The position numbers were made by a program, and so were the translations under genes. From positions 1 to 16,701 of the forward strand of contig WTCH01000139.1 in assembly GCA_013138675.1 (NCBI GenBank): 16,701 nucleotides of DNA, in the 5' to 3' direction. Shown piece by piece: positions 6,785-14,555 of this stretch. The stretch's first letter is position 1; each line of letters opens with the position of its first letter. Below the pieces are notes generated by a model, which was not told the DNA's origin, made no database searches, and was given only the letters and a program-made list of their open reading frames with translations. The stretch comes from Woeseiaceae bacterium. GTDB lineage: Bacteria; Pseudomonadota; Gammaproteobacteria; Steroidobacterales; Woeseiaceae.

Positions 6785-7915
6785 ATGAAGATAGGATTGG
6801 TTGCTGGCGAAGCTTCCGGCGACCTGCTCGGAGCCGGTCTCATTCGGGCTATTCGCGAGCGCGTTCCTGAAGCAACTTTCGAAGGCGTCGCCGGCCCGGC
6901 AATGGTCGAAGCGGGTTGCGAGCAGTGGGAGGACGCGGAACAACTGGCCGTCTTCGGCCTTATCGAACCGCTGACGCACATTCCCCGGCTACTCAAACTT
7001 CGCCGCTCCCTGGCCAAACGATGGACAGCGTCGCCACCTGATGTGTTTGTGGGCATCGATGCACCGGATTTCAACCTGGGTCTCGAGAAGAAGCTGCGCA
7101 AGTCCGGCATTCGCACCGTTCATTACGTCAGCCCGTCAATATGGGTTTGGCGTGCCGGCCGCATTGAGACCGTACGCAAGGCAGCCGATCGTGTTCTTTG
7201 CATACTTCCGTTTGAGAAGAAGATCTACGACGAGAAGGGTATCGATGCAGTTTTTGTCGGCCATCCCAAGGCGACCAGCCTGCCGGCGGACATCGATGTC
7301 GCGTCTGCGCGCGAAATGCTCGATATTGGCGCAGGTCCGGTGGTCGCCGTGTTGCCCGGTAGTCGCGTCAGTGAAGTCGAGAGACTTGGCCCGGTGTTTG
7401 CCACGACAGCCGCGATGTTGCTGAAGCACCGCGACGATCTGAATTTCATAACGCCGGTTGCGTCGGCAAAATTGCGTCCACTGATCGAGCAACAGTTGGC
7501 AGCGGCAGGCGTCCTGGACAAATTCTGCCTGGTCGAAGGCGACTCGATTGAAGCCATGTCGGCGGCCGATGTCGTGCTGCTTGCCTCGGGCACTGCTGCG
7601 CTGGAGTCCGCATTACTGGGCAAACCGACCGTAGCGGCTTATGCCATCGCCAAACTGGGCGCCGTCATTGCTCGCGTTATCGGATTGCGCAACAAGTACT
7701 TCACGATCCCGAATCTCGTGGCCGACGAGGCCCTCATTCCCGAGTTCATACAGGAAGACGTCAAGGCCGGCGCGCTGGCCCAATCGGTCTGGGAACTGCT
7801 GGAAGACCCGGCCAGGCGCGAAGAGATCAGCCGCCGATTTGCTACACTGCGCGAGGAACTGGCGTTGGGTGCGGACGAGCGTGCCGCGGACGCCGTCATC
7901 GAGCTCGCAGGATAG
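6785..7915 (+). CDS. lpxB: Lipid A disaccharide synthase LpxB
   Basis: Glycosyltransferase of family GT19, a peripheral inner-membrane enzyme that joins UDP-2,3-diacylglucosamine and lipid X (2,3-diacylglucosamine 1-phosphate) into the beta-1,6 disaccharide of lipid A. The 376 residues match the family (E. coli 382). Visible landmarks are GEASGD at residues 8-13, FVGIDAPDFN around 90-100 containing the conserved Asp, YVSPSIWVWR around 118-127, LPGSR in the UDP-binding half near residue 194, and SGTAALE near residue 263. The ATG at 6785 has only a GGGG stretch before it as a weak ribosome site. Position 11 nt after lpxA indicates cotranscription. No sign of damage. Confidence 0.96.
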   Translation: MKIGLVAGEASGDLLGAGLIRAIRERVPEATFEGVAGPAMVEAGCEQWEDAEQLAVFGLIEPLTHIPRLLKLRRSLAKRWTASPPDVFVGIDAPDFNLGLEKKLRKSGIRTVHYVSPSIWVWRAGRIETVRKAADRVLCILPFEKKIYDEKGIDAVFVGHPKATSLPADIDVASAREMLDIGAGPVVAVLPGSRVSEVERLGPVFATTAAMLLKHRDDLNFITPVASAKLRPLIEQQLAAAGVLDKFCLVEGDSIEAMSAADVVLLASGTAALESALLGKPTVAAYAIAKLGAVIARVIGLRNKYFTIPNLVADEALIPEFIQEDVKAGALAQSVWELLEDPARREEISRRFATLREELALGADERAADAVIELAG

Positions 7916-7931
7916 CCAGCACAGCAAAACC

Positions 7932-8534
7932 ATGCAGCAAGCACAGCTTTTTCAGTTCAGGGGGCAGATCGCCGGCATTGACGAGGCTGGCCGCGGTCCG
8001 CTTGCCGGGCCCGTCGTCGCCGCCGCGGTGATACTGCATCCTGAGCGCGTCATTTCAGGTCTGGACGACTCAAAGAAGCTGGCGGCAACGCGGCGTGAAG
8101 AACTCGCCGCGGAAATAAGGGCCAGGGCGCTGTCCTGGTCAGTCGCATGGTCGGATGCCGCAGAGATCGATGCCATCAACATTCTTGCCGCCACGATGCT
8201 GGCGATGCGACGGGCCATTCTCGGGCTGTCGGTTTTCCCGGGCGGCGTTCAGGTCGATGGTAACCGCCTTCCGAACCTGCAATTCGACGAGCGCCGTCTC
8301 CAAGGCGAAGCGATTGTCGGCGGCGACGGGCGAGTGCCCGCTATCAGCGCGGCGTCGATTATTGCCAAAACGACCCGGGACCGGATCATGGTGCAGATGG
8401 ATCGGCTCTATCCGGACTATGAGTTTGCACGTCACAAGGGCTACGGTACTGAAATTCACCGCGAGCGCTTACGCCAACATGGGCCCTGCGTACAGCACCG
8501 TCGCAGTTTCGCACCGGTAAGGATGGCAGGATGA
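7932..8534 (+). CDS. rnhB: Ribonuclease HII
   Basis: Cuts RNA in RNA-DNA hybrids and starts removal of single ribonucleotides misincorporated in DNA, using two metal ions. The 200 residues show the family motifs: GIDEAGRGPLAGPVVAAA with D17 and E18, DDSKKL at 45-50, VQVDGNRLP with D109, and GGDGRVPAISAASIIAK with D132, which together make the DEDD active site. The frame is open far upstream into lpxB, but ATG 7932 begins the conserved N-terminus just ahead of the first motif. It has no clear ribosome site and lies 16 nt after lpxB. The stop overlaps the dnaE start (ATGA). The rnhB-dnaE pairing is standard in gammaproteobacteria and puts a repair nuclease beside the replicative polymerase. Confidence 0.95.
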   Translation: MQQAQLFQFRGQIAGIDEAGRGPLAGPVVAAAVILHPERVISGLDDSKKLAATRREELAAEIRARALSWSVAWSDAAEIDAINILAATMLAMRRAILGLSVFPGGVQVDGNRLPNLQFDERRLQGEAIVGGDGRVPAISAASIIAKTTRDRIMVQMDRLYPDYEFARHKGYGTEIHRERLRQHGPCVQHRRSFAPVRMAG

Positions 8535-11500
8535 GCACGGCGCCATTTGTTCACCTGCACGTGCATACCGAGTATTCACTCGTTGACAGTACGGTGCGTA
8601 TAGCGCCGTTAATGGCTCGATGCACTGAAGATGGCATGCCCGCCGTGGCGCTGACCGACCAGAACAACCTGTTCGGCATGGTTAAATTCTACAAAAAGGC
8701 GGTGGCGGCAGGCGTCAAACCGATCATCGGTGTGGATCTGCGCATTGCCAACGAAGACGATGCTTCGCGGCCGCTGCGGCTGACCCTGTTGTGCCAGAAC
8801 ACAGCGGGGTACCGCAATTTGTCGCAACTGTTGACCCGGGCGTTTCTCGAAGGGCAGGTGCGTGGTGTGCCGCTGGTCCGACGCGAGTGGCTGACGCGAG
8901 AGAGCTGCGAAGGTCTGATTGCACTGTCCGGTGGACTGCACGGCGATGTAGGACATGCGTTGCACAATGGCCACTACGATCTGGCGCAGTCACTGCTGGA
9001 TGGCTGGCAGGACATCTTCGTCGATCGCTATTACCTGGAGCTCATTCGCACGGGTCGGCCCGGAGAAGAGGAATGCCTGCAGGCATGCCTGACGCTCGCG
9101 AGCGACACGCGTACCCCGGTTGTTGCAAGCAACGACGTTCGGTTCCTGGATCGTAGTGATTTTAGTGCGCACGAGGCCAGGGTCTGCATACAGGAAGGGC
9201 GAGGGCTCGCTGACCCGGATCGGCCGCGGGACTACAGCGATAACCAGTACCTGCGTAGCTCGGCGGAAATGGCTGAGTTGTTTGCGGACGTGCCCGAGGC
9301 GCTCGAGAACGCCCGCGAGATAGCACGCCGTTGCAATCTCGATCTCAAACTCGGAGAGAGCGTGCTGCCGGCATTTCCGGTTCCGGAAGGGCAGACCGAA
9401 GCGGAATATCTCGAGGCCGGAGCACGTCGTGGTCTCGGGGCACAGCTCGAGCGAATTTTCGAAAGGCAGTCGATTCCAGACAAGGAACGCGATGCGTTCA
9501 GCGTTCCGTATTACGAGCGACTCAGGACCGAACTCGATGTCATCAGTGGTATGGGATTTCCGGGTTACTTCCTGATCGTCGCCGACTTCATTCGCTGGGC
9601 AAGAGAGAATGATATTCCGGTCGGGCCAGGGCGCGGTTCGGGCGCCGGATCACTCGTGGCCTGGGTACTCGGAATCACGGATCTGGATCCGTTGGAACAC
9701 GTTCTGCTGTTTGAGAGATTTCTGAACCCCGAGCGTGTGTCAATGCCCGATTTCGATATCGACTTTTGTATGGAAGGCCGGGATCGTGTCATCGAATACG
9801 TCGCCGAGCGCTACGGTCGCGATCGCGTCGCCCAAATCATTACCTTCGGCACGATGGCGGCAAAGGCTGTTATCCGCGACACGGGAAGGGTGCTTGGGCA
9901 ACCCTATGGATTCGTCGATCGCATTGCCAAGCAGGTGCCGTTCGAAATTGGAATGACGCTCGAGAAGGCGCTCGAGCAATCGGACGAACTGGCATCGATG
10001 TACCGTGATGACGAAGAAGTTGCGGCGATCATCGACCTTGCGAAGTCGCTCGAGGGTCTGGCACGCAACGCCGGGAAACATGCCGGCGGCGTTGTCATCT
10101 CACCGAACCAGCTCACCGATTTTACGCCGCTCTATTGTGAAGACGGCGGCACGCATATCATCACGCAATTGGATAAGGACGATGTCGAAGCTGTCGGGCT
10201 CGTCAAGTTCGACTTCCTTGGTCTCAAGACACTGACGATCATCGATTGGGCCGAGAAGATCGTCAACAAAACGGATCCTGGTGCGGGCTTCGACATCAAC
10301 CACATACCGAATCCTGACGCGAAGACGTTTGAACTACTGCGCAGTACGCAAACGGCCGCAGTGTTTCAGCTCGAATCCAGCGGTATGCGCGACCTAATAA
10401 AGCGCATGCGACCGGATCGCTTCGATGACCTCGTCGCACTTGTCGCTCTGTTCCGGCCTGGCCCGCTGCAGTCGGGCATGGTCGATGACTTCATCACGCA
10501 CCGGCATGCAGTCAACAAGGATGATATCGACTACCTGCATCCCGACCTCAAGCCGACGCTGGAGGAAACCTACGGCGTCATTCTGTACCAGGAACAGGTG
10601 ATGCAGATCGCGCAGGTGCTCGCCGGATATACGTTGGGCGGTGCTGACCTGTTGCGACGCGCAATGGGTAAGAAGAAGCCTGAGGAAATGGCGAAACAGC
10701 GCGAGATATTCGTGACCGGGGCGACGGAACGCGGCGTTACGCAGCAGACAGCAACACGCATTTTCGACCTGATGGAGAAGTTTGCCGGTTACGGATTCAA
10801 CAAGTCGCATTCGGCCGCGTACGCTGTGCTTGCTTACCAGACTGCGTACCTCAAGGCGCATTACCCAGCGGCGTTCATGGCCGCTGTTATGACCGCGGAC
10901 CTCGACAACACGGACAGGCTGGTTACCCTCAAGGACGATTGCCGCAAGCAAGGTCTCGAGATTGTCGCGCCAAACGTCAACAGCTCCGCGTACGCATTCT
11001 CGGTAGCTGACGAGCGCACAATCCTTTATGGGCTGGGTGCCATCAAGGGCGTCGGGCGTGCTGTCGTCGAAGCGGTCATCGCGGATCGGGAGGCCAATGG
11101 GTCGTTTTCAAACCTGACAGAATTTTGCCGGCGTGTTGAGCACGACAAGATCAACCGCCGTTCCCTCGAGGCAATGATCAAGGCAGGCGCTATGTGCGAT
11201 TTCGGTATTTCGCGCTGTGCACTCATGCACCAGGTCCCCGAAGCCCTCGCCAGCGCTGACCAGGCGGCTCGCGCCGCAGCAGCAGGTCAGAACGACATGT
11301 TCGGGCTCGAAAAGACCGAAGTCGCCGTCGATACGCCCGAGGCGGTCGATATGCCCGAGTGGCAGGAGCAGGACTATTTGCGCAAGGAGAAAGAAGCGCT
11401 TGGTCTGTATCTGTCGGGTCATCCGTTCGACGCGGTACGCGCCGATGCCATGGCTTTTGTAGACGGCAAACTTGTTGACCTGATGTCTGAGACACCGCCG

Positions 11501-12052
11501 CAGTCGACCAAGGGCGAGCGAAACTACGCACAGTCCGGACGGGAGGTAACCGTCGCCGGACAGGTTGCCGATATGCGCAAGCGTGGTAACCGCGTCAGTG
11601 TGACACTCGATGACGATACTGCGCGCATGGAAATCAGCCTGTTTAGCGAAGCGTTCCAGGCGTTTCGCCATCTGCTTGTCAAAGACGAGATCGTCGTTGT
11701 CGGTGGTGCTCTTCGCTACGACGAATTCCTGTCGAACTGGACGATTAACGCGAAGAACGTTACGCACATCGACAGGATCATCGAAAGTCGGGCTCGAAGC
11801 ATGGTGTTGAGTCTCGCGCCAAACGGACAAGGGGAGGCGTTGCTGGTAAGGCTGCATGACGTTTTGCTGCCGCATCGCGAAGGCAGTTGCGATGTTTCGG
11901 TGCAATACGTAGGGGAGTCGGCATCAGCACGGTTAAAACTCGGGCCCGAATGGACCGTGCGGCCGAGCCGCGAACTGCGTGACAAATTGTCGGAGTTGTT
12001 GGGTAGTAAAAATGTCCGAATGCTCTACGCACCAACACGCGAGTTGATGTAA
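8531..12052 (+). CDS. dnaE: DNA polymerase III alpha subunit DnaE
   Basis: Catalytic subunit of the replicative polymerase. The 1173 residues are close to E. coli (1160). An N-terminal PHP domain (about 1-275) starts with HLHVHTEYS. The polymerase active site is D407 and D409 in MPDFDIDF plus D561 in VKFDFLGL, matching E. coli D401, D403 and D555. GPGRGSGAGSLVAW (about 366-379) is the conserved palm segment. QNDMF at 920-924 is the clamp-binding motif, at the same number as E. coli QADMF. An OB-fold follows at about 1000-1080 (VTVAGQVADMRKRGNRVSV), then the tau-binding C-terminus. No proofreading exonuclease domain is fused, so a separate DnaQ is expected. AAGGA 7 nt upstream of the ATG and overlap with rnhB indicate coupled translation. 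Confidence 0.97.
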   Translation: MSTAPFVHLHVHTEYSLVDSTVRIAPLMARCTEDGMPAVALTDQNNLFGMVKFYKKAVAAGVKPIIGVDLRIANEDDASRPLRLTLLCQNTAGYRNLSQLLTRAFLEGQVRGVPLVRREWLTRESCEGLIALSGGLHGDVGHALHNGHYDLAQSLLDGWQDIFVDRYYLELIRTGRPGEEECLQACLTLASDTRTPVVASNDVRFLDRSDFSAHEARVCIQEGRGLADPDRPRDYSDNQYLRSSAEMAELFADVPEALENAREIARRCNLDLKLGESVLPAFPVPEGQTEAEYLEAGARRGLGAQLERIFERQSIPDKERDAFSVPYYERLRTELDVISGMGFPGYFLIVADFIRWARENDIPVGPGRGSGAGSLVAWVLGITDLDPLEHVLLFERFLNPERVSMPDFDIDFCMEGRDRVIEYVAERYGRDRVAQIITFGTMAAKAVIRDTGRVLGQPYGFVDRIAKQVPFEIGMTLEKALEQSDELASMYRDDEEVAAIIDLAKSLEGLARNAGKHAGGVVISPNQLTDFTPLYCEDGGTHIITQLDKDDVEAVGLVKFDFLGLKTLTIIDWAEKIVNKTDPGAGFDINHIPNPDAKTFELLRSTQTAAVFQLESSGMRDLIKRMRPDRFDDLVALVALFRPGPLQSGMVDDFITHRHAVNKDDIDYLHPDLKPTLEETYGVILYQEQVMQIAQVLAGYTLGGADLLRRAMGKKKPEEMAKQREIFVTGATERGVTQQTATRIFDLMEKFAGYGFNKSHSAAYAVLAYQTAYLKAHYPAAFMAAVMTADLDNTDRLVTLKDDCRKQGLEIVAPNVNSSAYAFSVADERTILYGLGAIKGVGRAVVEAVIADREANGSFSNLTEFCRRVEHDKINRRSLEAMIKAGAMCDFGISRCALMHQVPEALASADQAARAAAAGQNDMFGLEKTEVAVDTPEAVDMPEWQEQDYLRKEKEALGLYLSGHPFDAVRADAMAFVDGKLVDLMSETPPQSTKGERNYAQSGREVTVAGQVADMRKRGNRVSVTLDDDTARMEISLFSEAFQAFRHLLVKDEIVVVGGALRYDEFLSNWTINAKNVTHIDRIIESRARSMVLSLAPNGQGEALLVRLHDVLLPHREGSCDVSVQYVGESASARLKLGPEWTVRPSRELRDKLSELLGSKNVRMLYAPTRELM

Positions 12053-12085
12053 AGTTCGAATTCCGGCCACGGAAATTTACGCACA

Positions 12086-13045
12086 ATGGACCTGAAATTC
12101 CTTGATTTTGAACAACCTATCGCGGAACTCGAAGCTAAAATCGAGGAGCTGCGATTTGTTGGTGATGATTCCGAGATCAACATCAACGAAGAGGTTGCGC
12201 GGCTGCGCGGCAAAAGCGAGTCGCTGACCAAGAGTATTTTTGCCAAGCTGAGTGCCTGGCAGGTTGCCCAGGTTGCGCGTCATCCGATGCGGCCCTACAC
12301 CCAGGATTATCTCGATCTGATCGCGCCCGATTTTCAGGAACTACATGGCGATCGTATGTATGCGGACGACCCCGCAATTATTGGTGGAATCGGACGCATT
12401 GACGGGCGGCCCATCATGTTTATTGGACATCAGAAGGGTCGCGATACAAAAGAACGTGTACGGCGCAACTATGGGATGCCCAAGCCCGAAGGCTACCGCA
12501 AGGCGCAGCGCCTGATGCGTATGGCCCAGAAATTTTCGTTGCCGATCGTCACCCTGATCGACACACCGGGCGCGTACCCGGGTGTCGGTGCCGAGGAACG
12601 CGGTCAGAGCGAGGCTATTGCGCACAGCCTGTACTTAATGGCTGGCCTGAAAACACCGATCATCAGCGTCGTAATTGGCGAGGGTGGTTCCGGTGGCGCG
12701 CTTGCGATCGGTGTAGGTGATCGCTTGTTGATGTTGCAGTACGGAATTTATTCGGTGATTTCACCGGAAGGTTGTGCGTCGATTCTCTGGAAGAGCGCCG
12801 ATAAGGCTGAGGACGCCGCCGAAGCAATGCGCATCACGGCTCGAAGCCTGAATGAATACGGTCTGATTGATGAGGTCCTTCCTGAACCTTTGGGCGGGGC
12901 GCACCGCAATCCCCAGGAATCTGCGGACGTCCTCCGCAATGCGCTTTTGAAGAACCTCGAAGAACTCGACAAGCTGTCGGTCGATCAGCTGCTCGAAAAT
13001 CGTCAGCGCCGTCTCGCCAGCTTCGGTCAGTTCAAAGAAGCGTGA
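12086..13045 (+). CDS. accA: Acetyl-CoA carboxylase carboxyltransferase subunit alpha
   Basis: With AccD forms the carboxyltransferase that moves CO2 from biotin on AccB to acetyl-CoA, making malonyl-CoA for fatty acid synthesis. It has 319 residues, the same as E. coli, and aligns from the first residues (FLDFEQPIAELEAKI). Landmarks are GGIGRIDGRPIMFIGHQKGR (about 109-128), FIDTPGAYPGVG-type segment near 165-176, GEGGSGGALAIGVGD around 200-214 forming the CoA oxyanion site, and SPEGCASILWKSADKA around 227-242. The zinc finger belongs to AccD and is properly absent. A 33-nt gap separates it from dnaE, with only GGAAA as a weak ribosome site; the stop overlaps the tilS GTG. Confidence 0.97.
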   Translation: MDLKFLDFEQPIAELEAKIEELRFVGDDSEININEEVARLRGKSESLTKSIFAKLSAWQVAQVARHPMRPYTQDYLDLIAPDFQELHGDRMYADDPAIIGGIGRIDGRPIMFIGHQKGRDTKERVRRNYGMPKPEGYRKAQRLMRMAQKFSLPIVTLIDTPGAYPGVGAEERGQSEAIAHSLYLMAGLKTPIISVVIGEGGSGGALAIGVGDRLLMLQYGIYSVISPEGCASILWKSADKAEDAAEAMRITARSLNEYGLIDEVLPEPLGGAHRNPQESADVLRNALLKNLEELDKLSVDQLLENRQRRLASFGQFKEA

Positions 13046-14376
13046 GCTTCGACCGGGAGGGACTGCTCCGTGAGCTCTCTGGGCTGGCGGCGCTCTCCGG
13101 TGACCCCAAACGGCTCGTAATCGCCTTTAGCGGCGGGCTGGACTCGACCGTCTTGTTACATGCCCTGGCCGTATCCAGAGAAGTTCACGGCAAGTCCCTG
13201 CTGGCCGTGTACGTCAACCATGGTTTGCACCAGGATTCCGGACGCTGGGGAGACCATTGCGAAGCAATAGCACGTTCGCTCAATGTCGAGATCGAGCGTC
13301 TTGCCGTTGACGTCATGACCGATGCCGGAAAGGGAACAGAAGCTGCCGCACGCACTGCGCGCTATGACGTGCTCCGATCACTGATCCAGGAAGGCGATTG
13401 GTTGTTGTCTGCGCACCATAAGGACGACCAGGCCGAGACTCTGTTGCTGAACCTGATGCGCGGCAGCGGGCCATCGGGACTGGCGGGTATCGGGGAGGTT
13501 CAGCCGTTCAGTGCGGGCTGGCTGGTGCGTCCGCTCCTGCCTTTCTCGCAGAGCGAGTTACGAAATTACGCGACGCAGCACGAACTGAATTGGGTAGACG
13601 ATCCGTCCAACGAAGACCGGCAATTCGATCGCAATTATCTGCGCCACGAAATCCTGCCCAGGCTCGAAGAGCGCTGGCCGGAAGTGTCCGATCGTCTGCT
13701 CCAGAGCGCGGTGCTGGCCCGTGAGGCGGCAACGATGCTCGATCAGCTTGCGGATGACGATCTGCAGGCACTCGCCGATCGCCCGGATCGACTCTCACTT
13801 GACGCGTTGAGGGCATTGCCATCCGAGCGACAACGCAATGTTATTCGCTATGTGGTGCGAGAGCTCGGGCTGCCTGCGCCGCCCGCAACGCAACTGCGCA
13901 GCATTCTCGCCGACCTGTTGCCGGCCCGCGAAGACGCCCAACCGCTGGTGCAGTGGAAGGGTGCCGAGGTGCGGCGCTACCGCGACCGTGTTTATATATT
14001 GTCCGCGGACAGGTGTGCGTTGCAGCAGAGCGCCATGACAGTAACGTGCAAAGGCCTCGACCTTGGAGCAGGATTGGGTGAACTGCAACTCGACGCGGGC
14101 GCGGCACAGGGGCTCACAAGCGCGGTTGTGGACGCCGGACTGGAGGTCCGATTTCGTTCCGGAGGTGAAGAAATTAAGCCGGCAGGTCAATTACATACAA
14201 GAAAACTCAAGAAACTACTTCAGGATGAGGGGATTGTTCCCTGGATGCGCGATCGCCTGCCGTTGCTGTATTCAGGTGGCGAGCTGGTGGCGGTAGCCGA
14301 CCTCTGGTTAGCGAGTGCCGCTGCTGCCGAACCAGGCGTTGCTGTGTGCTGGAAAAACCGCCCACCAATCCACTGA
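13042..14376 (+). CDS. tilS: tRNA(Ile)-lysidine synthetase TilS
   Basis: Attaches lysine to C34 of tRNA-Ile(CAU), using ATP, so that it reads AUA and is charged with Ile instead of Met; normally essential. The 444 residues (E. coli 432) contain the PP-loop SGGLDS at 30-35, where ATP binds, and AHHKDDQAET around 124-133, the conserved HxxDDxxET motif of the N-type ATPase. WVDDPSNED near 191-199 is the tRNA-recognition element typical of TilS. The middle is an alpha-helical TilS substrate-binding domain. The C-terminal domain ends with the conserved EIKPAGQLHTRKLKKLLQ and IVPWMRDRLPLLYSGGELVAV. The start is GTG 13042, overlapping the accA stop by four bases (GTGA); only AAGAAG precedes it, so coupling to accA is likely. 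Confidence 0.94.
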   Translation: MSFDREGLLRELSGLAALSGDPKRLVIAFSGGLDSTVLLHALAVSREVHGKSLLAVYVNHGLHQDSGRWGDHCEAIARSLNVEIERLAVDVMTDAGKGTEAAARTARYDVLRSLIQEGDWLLSAHHKDDQAETLLLNLMRGSGPSGLAGIGEVQPFSAGWLVRPLLPFSQSELRNYATQHELNWVDDPSNEDRQFDRNYLRHEILPRLEERWPEVSDRLLQSAVLAREAATMLDQLADDDLQALADRPDRLSLDALRALPSERQRNVIRYVVRELGLPAPPATQLRSILADLLPAREDAQPLVQWKGAEVRRYRDRVYILSADRCALQQSAMTVTCKGLDLGAGLGELQLDAGAAQGLTSAVVDAGLEVRFRSGGEEIKPAGQLHTRKLKKLLQDEGIVPWMRDRLPLLYSGGELVAVADLWLASAAAAEPGVAVCWKNRPPIH

Positions 14377-14404
14377 GATTTATTGCAATTAGCATGACAA
14401 TTAA

Positions 14405-14417
14405 GGTGACTGTCACC
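14405..14417 (+). promoter_or_regulatory. Palindrome upstream of pyrG, operator-like or short hairpin
   Basis: GGTGAC-T-GTCACC is a perfect 6+6 inverted repeat with a single central base, 28 nt after the tilS stop. An overlapping wider pair TGACA (14395-14399) and TGTCA (14411-14415) adds a second symmetry. In RNA it could form a 5-bp stem with a 3-nt loop, but it lacks a clean U-tract, so a protein binding site seems as likely. A weak promoter reading is possible: GTGACT at 14406-14411, a 17-bp spacer, and TAACCT at 14429-14434. I do not recognise the regulator. Confidence 0.3.
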
Positions 14418-14483
14418 CTGTTTCCTTGTAACCTTTAAAACCGTCTTTATTCCAACGACGGCGCGTATTTCCAAGGGTTGGAG

Positions 14484-14514
14484 AAAAGCACTAAACCGTT
14501 ACTCCGGTGCTTTT
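14484..14514 (+). terminator. Terminator-like hairpin in the pyrG leader
   Basis: AAAAGCAC (14484-14491) pairs perfectly with GTGCTTTT (14507-14514) around a 15-nt loop. An alternative fold keeps the outer six pairs and adds an inner ACCG (14495-14498)/CGGT (14505-14508) stem with loop TTACTC. The A-run before and T-run of four after the stem suit a weak intrinsic terminator on either strand. It sits 108 nt after tilS and leaves 41 nt to the pyrG ATG, too little for an ordinary promoter with its own leader. It may therefore end part of the upstream transcript, or act as a leader attenuator for pyrG. Strength is doubtful because the T-run is short. Confidence 0.4.
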
Positions 14515-14543
14515 GATCCAGCCCTTTGTTGTTTCCGCCGGCC

Positions 14544-14553
14544 ACAGGCCTGT
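14544..14553 (+). promoter_or_regulatory. 10-bp palindrome over the pyrG ribosome binding site
   Basis: ACAGGCCTGT is a perfect palindrome ending two bases before the pyrG ATG at 14556. Its AGG (14546-14548) is the only ribosome-site-like sequence in front of pyrG, at a 7-nt spacing. It supports the ATG start; whether the symmetry matters is unknown. Confidence 0.35.
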
Positions 14554-14555
14554 CT

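Noticed and set aside
11108..11905. Minus-strand open frame of 265 codons opposite dnaE
   Set aside because: It is fully inside dnaE, in the region encoding the clamp-binding motif and OB-fold, and looks like a shadow of the real gene.
14441..14461. CCGTC/GACGG inverted repeat in the pyrG leader as a terminator
   Set aside because: The stem is five pairs with an 11-nt loop and no T-run follows, so it is too weak to call on its own.
14526..14555. TTG start for pyrG ten codons upstream
   Set aside because: CTP synthases begin just before the GGVVSSLGKG loop, which fits ATG 14556; the extra residues have no counterpart.
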